Shown here piece after piece: positions 38,138-45,797 of a stretch of 64,000 nucleotides of DNA. The position numbers and the translations under genes are program-made. The notes below the pieces were generated by a model. The model saw nothing but the letters and a program-made list of their open reading frames with translations, did no database searches and was not told the origin of the DNA. Origin of the DNA: Brevundimonas pondensis (GTDB lineage Bacteria; Pseudomonadota; Alphaproteobacteria; Caulobacterales; Caulobacteraceae); the NCBI RefSeq assembly GCF_017487345.1, contig NZ_CP062006.1, forward strand, positions 2,548,001-2,612,000, given 5' to 3'. Every line of letters begins with the position of its first letter. Position 1 is the stretch's first letter.

Positions 38138-39100
38138 TCACATCTGACCGACGGTCAGATCCATCATCGGCGAAACGTACAGACGGCCTCGCGCCAGATT
38201 CAGGGTCGCTTGCCGGTCCTTGAAGACCGCCACGCCCAGAAGGGCGTCGGGATAGTTGGGCAGGGGCGAACTGGCGAAGACGGGCGTCGCCACCCCGCGC
38301 CACAGGTCGTCGCCGAAGGTCACCGTCTTCGCCTCGATCACCCGCGCCCGCGCCACTCCGCCCAGGACGATGCTGGCCCCTGCCGTTTCGGGTCGTCCGT
38401 CCAGCAGGCCCGCCGTCTCGGCCGCGCCCTGACTGAGGGCGATCAGGGAGGAGAAGCCGGTGTCGATCACAGCCCGCATCACCGCTCCCTCGACCGTGAT
38501 CTCGGCGGTCAGGGCCGTGCCGCTGCGCTTGACCGGAACGGGCCGCAAGGCGGGCGAAACGACATAGCCCGCCGGATCAACCAGACGCACGCGACGGCGC
38601 TTCAGGTCCAACTCCAGCACGGCCTCGCCCAGAATGTCCTGCCCCAGCACCAGGGGAGCGCCCAGTCCCGCCGCCTGCGCCAGCGGCCCCAGGTCGAGGA
38701 TGGCGGCGCGCAGGCCGCCGACGTTCAGCGATCCGACCGTCATGTCCAGCGTCACCCCGCACCCCACCTGCGGCTGGCCGCCGACGCCGTAGGCCACCAT
38801 CGGCATGTCGAAGAAGGTCGTCAGACCCAGGGCCTCGACCAGAGGCCGGTCGATCACCGAATACTGGGCCCCGCTGTCGATCAGGGCCGTGACCTCGCGC
38901 CCGGCGATCCGCACCCGCACCGTCGGCGTGGCGGCGTCATGGACGACGAAGGGCGACCAGCCGCTGGTCCCGCCCTCGGGAAACCGCAGCGTCGGCCGAC
39001 GCCAGATCACATGGTCCTTGAGCCACAGGCCGCCGCCGACAGCGACAGCCGCCGCGCCCGCGCGGATCAGAAAGGAACGGCGTCTCATCGCCCCTGACAT
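38138..39100 (-). CDS. Tat-exported retropepsin-like aspartic protease with two active-site motifs
   Basis: 320 residues from the ATG at 39100; an ATG at 39169 would extend it and one at 39088 would start right at the signal. The N-terminus M-R-R-R-S-F-L-I-R-A-G fits a twin-arginine signal. Two aspartic-protease motifs are visible, A-L-I-D-S-G-A and A-V-I-D-T-G-F, about 135 residues apart, each followed by a hydrophobic strand. One chain thus carries both halves of a pepsin-like pair. Exported location and proteolysis are inferred. Confidence 0.8.
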   Translation of the reverse strand: MSGAMRRRSFLIRAGAAAVAVGGGLWLKDHVIWRRPTLRFPEGGTSGWSPFVVHDAATPTVRVRIAGREVTALIDSGAQYSVIDRPLVEALGLTTFFDMPMVAYGVGGQPQVGCGVTLDMTVGSLNVGGLRAAILDLGPLAQAAGLGAPLVLGQDILGEAVLELDLKRRRVRLVDPAGYVVSPALRPVPVKRSGTALTAEITVEGAVMRAVIDTGFSSLIALSQGAAETAGLLDGRPETAGASIVLGGVARARVIEAKTVTFGDDLWRGVATPVFASSPLPNYPDALLGVAVFKDRQATLNLARGRLYVSPMMDLTVGQM

Positions 39101-39242
39101 GGACCGGACGGCGGCGATGCGCCAGTCCCGACGACGACGCACGGCCGCGATCGCCATCTTGTTGCGCAAAATCGCGAAAATCCCTTCGCAAACGCAAAAT
39201 AATCATGACGAAGCACAGACTGACAGCTAGAAACGACCCGAC

Positions 39243-40631
39243 ATGACCGCCTCCCCTGACCGCTATCTTTCGACGCGCGGCGACGCCGCCCCGACCAGTT
39301 TCGCCGACGCCCTGCTGCGCGGCATCGCGCCTGACGGCGGCCTCTATATGCCGCAGGCCTGGCCGGTCCTGCCCGCCGACGCGGCGCGTCCGGGCCGGAC
39401 CTATGCGGAGATGGCGAAAGAGGCGATTTCGCCCTTCATCGGCGACGCCCTGCCGTCCGGCGCGCTGGACCGGGCGCTGGAGCGCCTGACCAAGGGCTTT
39501 GACCACCCGGCGGTGACGCCTCTGGTGGAACTGGAGCCTGACCTCTTCGTGCTGGAGCTGTTCCACGGCCCGACCGCCGCCTTCAAGGATCTGGCGATGC
39601 AGCTGGTCGCCGCCCTGTCGGACGAGGCCCTGGCCGCGACCGGCCAGAAGCTGACCCTGCTGACCGCCACCAGCGGCGATACCGGCGCCGCCGCCGTGCG
39701 CGCCTTTGCGGGCGCCGAGCGCATCAATCTGGTGGTGCTGCACCCGTTGGACCGCGTCTCGCCGGTGCAGCGCAAGCAGATGACCACGGTCCAGGCCGAC
39801 AACGTCCTGAACCTGGCCGTGCGCGGCGACTTCGACGACTGCCAGCGTCTGGTAAAGGGTCTGCTGGCCGAGGAATCCCTGCGCGACGGCCGCCGCCTGT
39901 CGTCGGTCAACTCGATCAACTGGGGCCGACTGGCGGGTCAGATCCCCTATTACGTCTCGGCCACGGCCCAGCTGGGTCAGGCGGCCACCTTCGTCGTGCC
40001 GACCGGCAATTTCGGCGACGCCTTCGCGGGCATCGCCGCGAAGAAGATGGGCCTGCCGGTCAAGGGCTTCGTCGCCGCCGTCAACCAGAATGACGCCCTG
40101 GCCCGCGCCCTCAACGAGGGCGTCTATGCCCGCCGCCCCGCCGTCGAAAGCGGCAGCGTCTCCATGGACGTCCAGGCCCCGTCCAACTTCGAGCGTCTGG
40201 TCTATGAGGCTTCGGGCCGCGACGCCGAGGCGACCCGCGCCGTGTTCGAAACCTTCGCCCGCGACGGGTCCGTCACCCTGCCGCCGGACCTGCTGGCCGC
40301 GCTAAAAGCCGAGGTCTCCGCCGTCTCCATCGACGAGGCGACGACCCAGGCCGAGATCGCCCACGCCCACGCCGCCTGGGGCCGCGTCGTCTGCCCGCAC
40401 ACCGCCGTGGCCCTGGCCGCCGCGCGTCAGCTGGATCGCGCCGACGGCCCCGTCGTCGCCCTGTCGACCGCCCACCCGTCCAAGTTCGGCGCCTTTGTCT
40501 CGGACGTGCTGGGCTTCGAGCCGGAACCCGCCCCCGTCATCCGCGCCCTGGGCGACCAGCCCGAGCGCCTGACCATCATCGACAACACGGCCGAAGCCGC
40601 CCTGGCGGCGGTGAAGGGCTTCGCCAGCTAG
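39243..40631 (+). CDS. thrC: Threonine synthase
   Basis: 462 residues, PLP fold type II. The Schiff-base lysine is in T-A-A-F-K-D-L-A (about 112-119) and the phosphate loop is V-P-T-G-N-F-G-D. It converts phosphohomoserine to threonine, the step after ThrB. It is not in the hom-thrB operon, which is 2 kb away on the opposite strand. Confidence 0.96.
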   Translation: MTASPDRYLSTRGDAAPTSFADALLRGIAPDGGLYMPQAWPVLPADAARPGRTYAEMAKEAISPFIGDALPSGALDRALERLTKGFDHPAVTPLVELEPDLFVLELFHGPTAAFKDLAMQLVAALSDEALAATGQKLTLLTATSGDTGAAAVRAFAGAERINLVVLHPLDRVSPVQRKQMTTVQADNVLNLAVRGDFDDCQRLVKGLLAEESLRDGRRLSSVNSINWGRLAGQIPYYVSATAQLGQAATFVVPTGNFGDAFAGIAAKKMGLPVKGFVAAVNQNDALARALNEGVYARRPAVESGSVSMDVQAPSNFERLVYEASGRDAEATRAVFETFARDGSVTLPPDLLAALKAEVSAVSIDEATTQAEIAHAHAAWGRVVCPHTAVALAAARQLDRADGPVVALSTAHPSKFGAFVSDVLGFEPEPAPVIRALGDQPERLTIIDNTAEAALAAVKGFAS

Positions 40632-40634
40632 GCC

Positions 40635-41579
40635 CTAGCCCACCCATCGGGGGTGACGCGGCGTCCCACGCGGGCACTCCAGCGCCTCCCGGTCCCAGGC
40701 CGCCAGATCGGCGGCGGCCTGATAGGTGGTCTCCAGAAAGGCGCACAGGGCGGCGTCGGGATCATCCTCGGCCCGCACCGCCGCATAGGGCAGAATGAAC
40801 TCGCCCAATCCCGCGTCCCAATGAGCCGCGACCGGCGAGACGGGCGCCGCTTCGAACCCCTTTGGCGCGGGATAGGCATAGGCGTAGAAGGCCGGCTCGC
40901 GCCCCGGATCGCCGGGCCAGAAGCCCGCGCTGGACACCTCGTGGGAATAGGCCTCGCGCGTCACTGCGTCAGGCAGGTTCGGAACCCCGCCCGGATGCAA
41001 GGGCGCCCGCCGCCCCGAGAACCGCGTCACCGCCAGATCGAACGCCCCCCAGAACAGCTGGATGGGACTGCACTTGCCCAGGAATCCCGTGCGGAACAGG
41101 CCGAAGACCCGGTTCACCTGCACCAGGGCTCGCCAGTAGTCACGCGCCGCCTCGGGATCATAGGTGCGAAACTGCTCGTCCAGCGGAAAGGGCGTCGCCT
41201 CGGCCATTTCGTTGGGCGTCAGGTCGATGTGACAGGCCACGCCCAGGGCGGTCAGGGCGTCCTGCACCCCGGCGTAGAAGTCGGCCACCGTCCCGGATTT
41301 CAGCACGATCCGCCGCTCGCCTCCGTCGCTGACGCGGATGACCAGGGCCCCGGCGATGAAGTCGAACTCCATCGAAAAGCCGACCGCGCCGTGCGGGATC
41401 AGACCCGTCGTCAGCCCCCGCGCCGACACCCGCAGCGTCACATGCCAGCCGTGGTTGAGCCAGGGCGTCTGCGACAACCGCGTCTTGCCGACGATCTGCG
41501 CCCACAGCTGCAGCGTCTCCATCGTCGGCCACAACCGCGCCGCCGTCAGTTCCGGCCAAACGTCCGCACGCGCCGCCAT
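40635..41579 (-). CDS. DUF5996 family protein
   Basis: 314 residues, soluble. The start W-P-E-L-T-A-A-R-L-W-P-T-M-E-T-L-Q-L-W-A-Q-I-V-G-K and the F-S-G-R-R-A-P and H-E-V-S-S-A-G-F-W-P-G segments fit the DUF5996 family. Function unknown. It is convergent with thrC, with only three bases between stop codons. Confidence 0.85.
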   Translation of the reverse strand: MAARADVWPELTAARLWPTMETLQLWAQIVGKTRLSQTPWLNHGWHVTLRVSARGLTTGLIPHGAVGFSMEFDFIAGALVIRVSDGGERRIVLKSGTVADFYAGVQDALTALGVACHIDLTPNEMAEATPFPLDEQFRTYDPEAARDYWRALVQVNRVFGLFRTGFLGKCSPIQLFWGAFDLAVTRFSGRRAPLHPGGVPNLPDAVTREAYSHEVSSAGFWPGDPGREPAFYAYAYPAPKGFEAAPVSPVAAHWDAGLGEFILPYAAVRAEDDPDAALCAFLETTYQAAADLAAWDREALECPRGTPRHPRWVG

Positions 41580-41848
41580 TTTCAGCCTCCTCGCCTGCCC
41601 CCCTGCCTCAAAATCCCGCGGGGCGAGATCGTTGCATGGAGAACTGCTGGCAGACCGAGTGAACGACAGCTAAGGGGTGGAAAGCAGACTTGGTTGCATG
41701 AATCGCGAAAGCAGCCTCTGCATTAGGAGGTATGGACTGTGAACAAAATAGTGTCGGGTTAAGCCGGAAATTATGCTATGGTTGGTATATCGCGGACCAG
41801 AATATTCGGGCGTCGGCGACTGGAAGAGATCGGTAACGCACGCCGCAC

Positions 41849-41870
41849 ACTCCCGCCTGAAGGCAGGAGT
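41849..41870 (+). promoter_or_regulatory. Hairpin occluding the ribosome-binding site of the 60-residue orphan gene
   Basis: actcc (41849-41853) pairs with ggagt (41866-41870), extended inside by gcc/ggc around a tgaa loop. The AGGAG site for the ATG at 41877 lies in the 3' arm, so the stem would block ribosome access until opened. A thermosensor-like or coupled control is possible but untested. Confidence 0.4.
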
Positions 41871-41876
41871 TGTCTT

Positions 41877-42059
41877 ATGGATATCTACCGCATATTTCGC
41901 TTGGGTCTGGCGAGCGAGCTAATCGGCGCGACCGAAGTTGACTGTCTTTCGGACGAATGCGCCGTTGCGGAAATGGCGTGTTCGCGCCACGTCGCCCCTG
42001 CGCTTGAATTGTGGCAGGGCTCACGACTGCTCATGCGCACATCCTTTTCACACAGCTAG
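41877..42059 (+). CDS. Small orphan protein (60 aa)
   Basis: 60 residues from the ATG at 41877, with AGGAG seven bases upstream. The pattern M-D-I-Y-R-I-F-R-L at the start and A-L-E-L-W-Q-G-S-R-L at the end resembles a class of about 65-residue alphaproteobacterial proteins with a two-strand-plus-helix layout. Lower GC than its neighbours suggests horizontal origin. A longer frame from 41778 lacks a ribosome site. Confidence 0.5.
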   Translation: MDIYRIFRLGLASELIGATEVDCLSDECAVAEMACSRHVAPALELWQGSRLLMRTSFSHS

Positions 42060-42136
42060 ATCGTCGTCGGGAAGCCTTCTGGCTCCGAGATATTCATCTG
42101 CCGATCGTTCCAGGACCCACCAGTGGGAGTAGCGCA

Positions 42137-42379
42137 ATGGCTACCATAAAGCTTCACGAGATCACGGCGAGGAAGACCCCCGCCGGGCATCACCCCATCA
42201 CCATGGCCGCGCAAGTGGTCGCCCTTCTTCCTCTAGGGGGTCGTCGAGTTCGGCTGGCGAACGGCCACGAGTTGGACGTTCTCCGAGCGAGCGGAAGATC
42301 ACAAGAGGTCAGCCTGATCGGCGACGTCGTGGATGTAATGCTGGGTTCGGGTCAGTTGCTCGGATGGCGTTTGGCGTAA
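42137..42379 (+). CDS. Small orphan protein (80 aa)
   Basis: 80 residues from the ATG at 42137, preceded by a tgggag site. Beta-rich composition with R-R-V-R-L-A-N-G-H-E-L-D-V-L and G-D-V-V-D-V-M-L suggests a small barrel-like domain. No family is recognised. It follows the 60-residue gene and may share its transcript. Confidence 0.45.
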   Translation: MATIKLHEITARKTPAGHHPITMAAQVVALLPLGGRRVRLANGHELDVLRASGRSQEVSLIGDVVDVMLGSGQLLGWRLA

Positions 42380-42461
42380 AGACCTTCGATCTCGAGCCAG
42401 GGTAACGTCCGCAACGGGTCGAAAGCGACCCCTCGCCCCAGCCACGAGAAGCCGCCCTCCC

Positions 42462-43424
42462 TCACACCGTCTCCGCCGCCTTCCAGTAGTCCAGCCGCCG
42501 GAAGAAGGGCGCGGGGTCCTTGGGCGTGACCAGGTTGGCGGGGTCGTGGAACAGGCGGTCGTGCAGGCGGGTCAGGGTGAAGCGCACCGCCGCCGCAGCC
42601 CCCAGCCCCGGCAGGGCTTCGGCCTCGGCGGGCGTCAGGGGCCGCACGGATTCATAGCCCTTCTGGAAGGCGCGCAGGGCCGAGTGCATGGGCCGCCCCT
42701 CGGCGTCGAAGCCCCAGGCGCTGAGCGCAATCGCCAAGTCGTAGGCCAGGACGTCGGTGCAGCCGAAATAGAAGTCGATCACCCCGCCGACGTCGCACTT
42801 TCCATGCTCGTTGGTGGCGAACAGGACGTTGTCGGGGAAGTAGTCGGCGTGGATCGGCCCGCGCGGCAGGGCCGGATCGCTCCATGGCTCGGCCAGACGC
42901 GGCAGCAGGGCCTTGATCTGCCCCAGCATCTTGCGATCGACGCCCTTGGCCGGCCCGTCGCAGCGCGCGGCCAGGGCGGCCCAGGCCTCGGGTCCGACCG
43001 GATTCTGGCGCTCCAGCGCAAAGTCGGCGGCGTCCAGATGCAACAGGGCCAGCACCTGACCTGCGCGATACTGCTCCTTGTCCGAGGGCTGGCGCTTCCA
43101 GGCGCCGGGCGCCCAGTTCAGGATGGCAGCGGCGCGGCCGTTCAGATGGCCGATGATCTCGCCTTTGTGGTCCGCCACCGGCGACGGCGTGGGGAAACCG
43201 CGCGCCGACAGATGCCGGGTCAGCCCCAGGCAAAACGGCAGCGAGGCCGCATCGGTCCGCCCCTCGAACAGGGTCAGGACATAGGCGCCGGACGTGGTCT
43301 CCAGCCTGTAGTTGGTGTTCTCGACACCCTCGGCGATCGGCGTCAGCGCGACCAGATCGCCCAGGGGGTAACGCATGAGGTAGTCTGCGGCCTGATGCGG
43401 CGTGACGGGCGTGAAGACAGCCAT
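42462..43424 (-). CDS. thrB: Homoserine kinase (choline/aminoglycoside kinase fold)
   Basis: 320 residues from the ATG at 43424. The start A-E-G-V-E-N-T-N-Y-R-L and the kinase motifs G-P-I-H-A-D-Y-F-P-D-N-V-L-F (Brenner-type catalytic loop) and G-V-I-D-F-Y-F-G match the ThrB type II family. It phosphorylates homoserine for ThrC. The gap after the upstream hom gene is two bases, so the two are co-transcribed under the thr-type attenuator. Confidence 0.95.
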   Translation of the reverse strand: MAVFTPVTPHQAADYLMRYPLGDLVALTPIAEGVENTNYRLETTSGAYVLTLFEGRTDAASLPFCLGLTRHLSARGFPTPSPVADHKGEIIGHLNGRAAAILNWAPGAWKRQPSDKEQYRAGQVLALLHLDAADFALERQNPVGPEAWAALAARCDGPAKGVDRKMLGQIKALLPRLAEPWSDPALPRGPIHADYFPDNVLFATNEHGKCDVGGVIDFYFGCTDVLAYDLAIALSAWGFDAEGRPMHSALRAFQKGYESVRPLTPAEAEALPGLGAAAAVRFTLTRLHDRLFHDPANLVTPKDPAPFFRRLDYWKAAETV

Positions 43425-43426
43425 GT

Positions 43427-45160
43427 TCAGACCAGCTCCGCCGCCGCGCGACGGGCGCGCACCACATCGGCCACATCGGCCAGAACGCTCTCGGTCGTGG
43501 CCCAGCGCCCGGCGCCGCGCCCCTTGCACGTCCAGACGCGGCCGTCCTGACCATAGACCTTCAAGGCGTTTCTCTCTCCGTTCAGCGACTGAAACAGCGC
43601 GTCTTTCAGATCGCCGTCAAGCCGCACCGAGGCGTCCAGTTCGCCGCCCCGATCATGGCAGGCGCCGATCTGACGCACCGGCCTGTCGCCCAGCGGCGTC
43701 TCGGCCGACAGTTCATCGCGCGGCAGATCGGCGGGCGCGCGGCCGAAAGCTTCAAAGGACAGCAGCTTGACCTTGGCGGCGGCGTCGTGGCCCTCCAGGT
43801 CCGAGGACGGGTCTTCTTCCGCAAAGCCCGCCACGCGGGCGTCCGACAGGGCGTCGGCGAAGGCCGCGCCCTCGCCCAGGCGCTGCAGCATGAAGTTGAC
43901 CGTGCCATTCAGCACCGCCTCGAAGCCCGCGACGGGACCGGCGGCGCGGGCGGCGCGCAGGGTCTCGATCATGGGCGCCCCGCCGCCGACCGAGGCCGAC
44001 CAGGCGACGCGACAGCCGTTGGCGGCGGCAAGGGCCTGAAGTCCCGCCGGGTCGCGGGCCACGGCCTGCTTGTTGGCGCTGACCACGTCGCAGCCGGCCT
44101 CCAACGCGCGGCGGATCAGGGCGTGCCCGGCCTCGCCTTCGGACAGGGCCTCCAGCAGCAGGTCCGGCTTCTGGGCCAGCAAGGCCTCTACGTCATTGGT
44201 GAACAGGTCGGCGGGGGCTGACACGTCGCGCTTCTTGGCCGGATTGCGGACCAGAACCCCGACCACCTCATAGCGCTTGTCAGACAGCAGGCGGTTCAGC
44301 AGCCCGCCGCCGACCACGCCGCAGCCGGCCACGGCCACGCGCAGCGGCGCGTTCGGCTGGACCGGCCCGGGAGGCGCCCCGCGCTCGCCGACCACCGTGC
44401 CCTCGGCGCGGCCGAGAGCCGCGACCTCGATCTCCACCCCGTGCTGCATGCCCAGATCGATGGCGTCGTGCTGGACCAGGGCCCCGCCCAGCTGGCGCGC
44501 CGTCTCCCAACTGGCCCGGCGGTAACGCAGCGGCGTGCCCGTTTCCGAGGCCGGATCACGGTCGTAGAGGCCATCGACATCCTTGACCAGACGCACCCGA
44601 TCCAGGCCCAGCTCGGCGGCCAGAACCACCGCCGTCAGGTCCGATCCGCCGCGCCCCAGCAGGGCCACCCGACCGTTCGACCGCACGCCGCCGAAGCCGG
44701 GAACCACCACCACCTCATGCTCGGCCAAGGCGTCGTGCAGGCGCTCGCCCTTCAGGCTGACCGGGCGGGCGTGCTGCGCCGGCCCCTCGACGACAATACC
44801 CAGTTCCCGCACCGACAGACCCACCGCGTCCAGCCCCACCCGGTCGCAGGCGATGGCGACCAGGGCCGCCGCCTTCTCCTCGCCCAGCACCACATAGGCG
44901 GGCAGCAGTTCGTTCTCGTGGTCCAGGCCCAGGGCGCGGGCGTCGGCCAACAAGCGGTCGGTGTGGCCCGACAGGGCCGAAACCACCGCCACCACCTTAC
45001 GCCCAGCGCGGACATGGCCGTAGATTTCCGAGGCCACGGCCGGGGCTTCGGCGGCGTTGCGCAGGACGGAGGAGCCGAATTTCAGCACCACGACTTCGGC
45101 GTCGAAGGCGGCCTGGGGTTTCTGTTTATCGGCGACGAGAGCGAGGGCGGAAGCGGGCAT
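43427..45160 (-). CDS. Fused aspartate kinase-homoserine dehydrogenase (short, no ACT domain seen)
   Basis: 577 residues. The N-terminal part (about 20-260) is an amino-acid-kinase domain: V-V-L-K-F-G-S-S-V-L, V-V-S-A-L-S-G-H-T-D and L-G-R-G-G-S-D-L-T-A, then V-K-D-V-D-G-L-Y-D-R-D-P, all aspartokinase landmarks. From about 273 a Rossmann domain (V-A-V-A-G-C-G-V-V-G-G-G) and N-G-T-V-N-F-M give homoserine dehydrogenase. The linker is too short for the paired ACT domains of E. coli ThrA-type fusions (about 820 residues). Kinase activity is inferred. Feedback inhibition through ACT domains is not expected. Confidence 0.88.
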   Translation of the reverse strand: MPASALALVADKQKPQAAFDAEVVVLKFGSSVLRNAAEAPAVASEIYGHVRAGRKVVAVVSALSGHTDRLLADARALGLDHENELLPAYVVLGEEKAAALVAIACDRVGLDAVGLSVRELGIVVEGPAQHARPVSLKGERLHDALAEHEVVVVPGFGGVRSNGRVALLGRGGSDLTAVVLAAELGLDRVRLVKDVDGLYDRDPASETGTPLRYRRASWETARQLGGALVQHDAIDLGMQHGVEIEVAALGRAEGTVVGERGAPPGPVQPNAPLRVAVAGCGVVGGGLLNRLLSDKRYEVVGVLVRNPAKKRDVSAPADLFTNDVEALLAQKPDLLLEALSEGEAGHALIRRALEAGCDVVSANKQAVARDPAGLQALAAANGCRVAWSASVGGGAPMIETLRAARAAGPVAGFEAVLNGTVNFMLQRLGEGAAFADALSDARVAGFAEEDPSSDLEGHDAAAKVKLLSFEAFGRAPADLPRDELSAETPLGDRPVRQIGACHDRGGELDASVRLDGDLKDALFQSLNGERNALKVYGQDGRVWTCKGRGAGRWATTESVLADVADVVRARRAAAELV

Positions 45161-45215
45161 CGGGGTGATCCTGAAGGCGGGGTCTGGCAGGGAGGTCGGT
45201 GTCGGTTCGGGCCAT

Positions 45216-45244
45216 AAAAAAACCCGCCCGGGGGTCCGGGCGGG
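45216..45244 (-). terminator. Attenuator terminator upstream of the kinase-homoserine dehydrogenase gene
   Basis: On the minus strand cccgcccgg (45244-45236) pairs with ccgggcggg (45231-45223) around an accc loop, followed by seven T (45222-45216). It sits 56 bases before the ATG at 45160, so it lies in the leader, not after a gene. It is the termination structure of the leader described at 45283. Confidence 0.9.
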
Positions 45245-45282
45245 GTGTTCGGTTTTTGCGTTTTTCGCCTAGACGGCGCGCA

Positions 45283-45384
45283 TCATCCGGTCCCCGCCCG
45301 CGAGGGCATGGTGGTGGTACCGGTGGTCGTAATCATGGACGCGAAGAGACCCGTCGCCGCGACGGCGATCAGGGTCATCATCAT
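45283..45384 (-). CDS. Putative threonine-rich leader peptide (attenuator, ThrL analogue)
   Basis: A 33-codon frame on the minus strand (starts 45384, 45381 or 45378; stop 45283). It contains ATG ATT ACG ACC ACC GGT then ACC ACC ACC ATG, i.e. M-I-T-T-T-G-T-T-T-M at positions 17-26. Nine of the 33 residues are Thr. Downstream codons hold cgggcgggg (45300-45292), which pairs perfectly over nine bases with the terminator 5' arm. ccggt (45323-45319) pairs with accgg (45291-45287) to make a competing pause hairpin. No strong ribosome site is visible, the main weakness. Confidence 0.8.
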   Translation of the reverse strand: MMMTLIAVAATGLFASMITTTGTTTMPSRAGTG

Positions 45385-45435
45385 GCTGGCGAAGTGGTCG
45401 AGCACAGGCGGCGTCCGGTTGAAGATCGTGCCTCA

Positions 45436-45464
45436 GGGTGTTCCACGACCCCGCACCGCGTCAA
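45436..45464 (-). promoter_or_regulatory. Putative promoter of the leader-hom-thrB transcript
   Basis: TTGACG on the minus strand (45464-45459) followed about 16-17 bases on by a weak aacacc/acaccc hexamer. It is about 50 bases upstream of the leader peptide. The -35 is good, the -10 poor. Confidence 0.35.
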
Positions 45465-45559
45465 CCCCGAAAAGAACAAATTTTTCTCCGAAGCGCCAAA
45501 AAAGCGCGATCTCACCGGCGAATTAGGCATTCAGCCTGAAATGGGGTGAATTATTTCGC

Positions 45560-45590
45560 TTGACCGGAGCCCTTCGCAACCGCAACGTTA
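45560..45590 (+). promoter_or_regulatory. Putative promoter of the SAM riboswitch-metX transcript
   Basis: TTGACC (45560-45565) lies upstream of ACGTTA (45585-45590), with a long 19-base spacer. The tail TTAGGTCAC resembles the sequence after the gcv promoter hexamers. Weak evidence, but the position just before the aptamer fits. Confidence 0.35.
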
Positions 45591-45593
45591 GGT

Positions 45594-45717
45594 CACTCAT
45601 CAAGACCGGCTGAGGGATTAGGCCCTTTGACGCCGGGGCAACCATCGGGTTCCGCCCGAAACGGTGCCAACTCCTGCGGGGTTTTCAGGGCGACCTGAAA
45701 ACCGCGAGAGATGGGTG
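45594..45717 (+). ncRNA. SAM-I (S-box) riboswitch
   Basis: P1 is cactcatc (45594-45601) with gatgggtg (45710-45717). Inside are the S-box blocks gagggattaggccc, ccggggcaacc, acggtgccaactcctgc and gagagat, in the right order and spacing for the four-way junction. After P1, tggagc/gctcca (about 45716-45741) can form a hairpin before the metX start at 45798; the switch mechanism is not resolved. Sulfur-amino-acid control of metX-metB by S-adenosylmethionine is the expected role. Confidence 0.9.
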
Positions 45718-45797
45718 GAGCATCGACGAGGCGAAGCTCCACGGTCTGTCACTGCTTGGGTTCCTTGGCGAGTTGTTTTGCTGAGTGACCGAGACCC

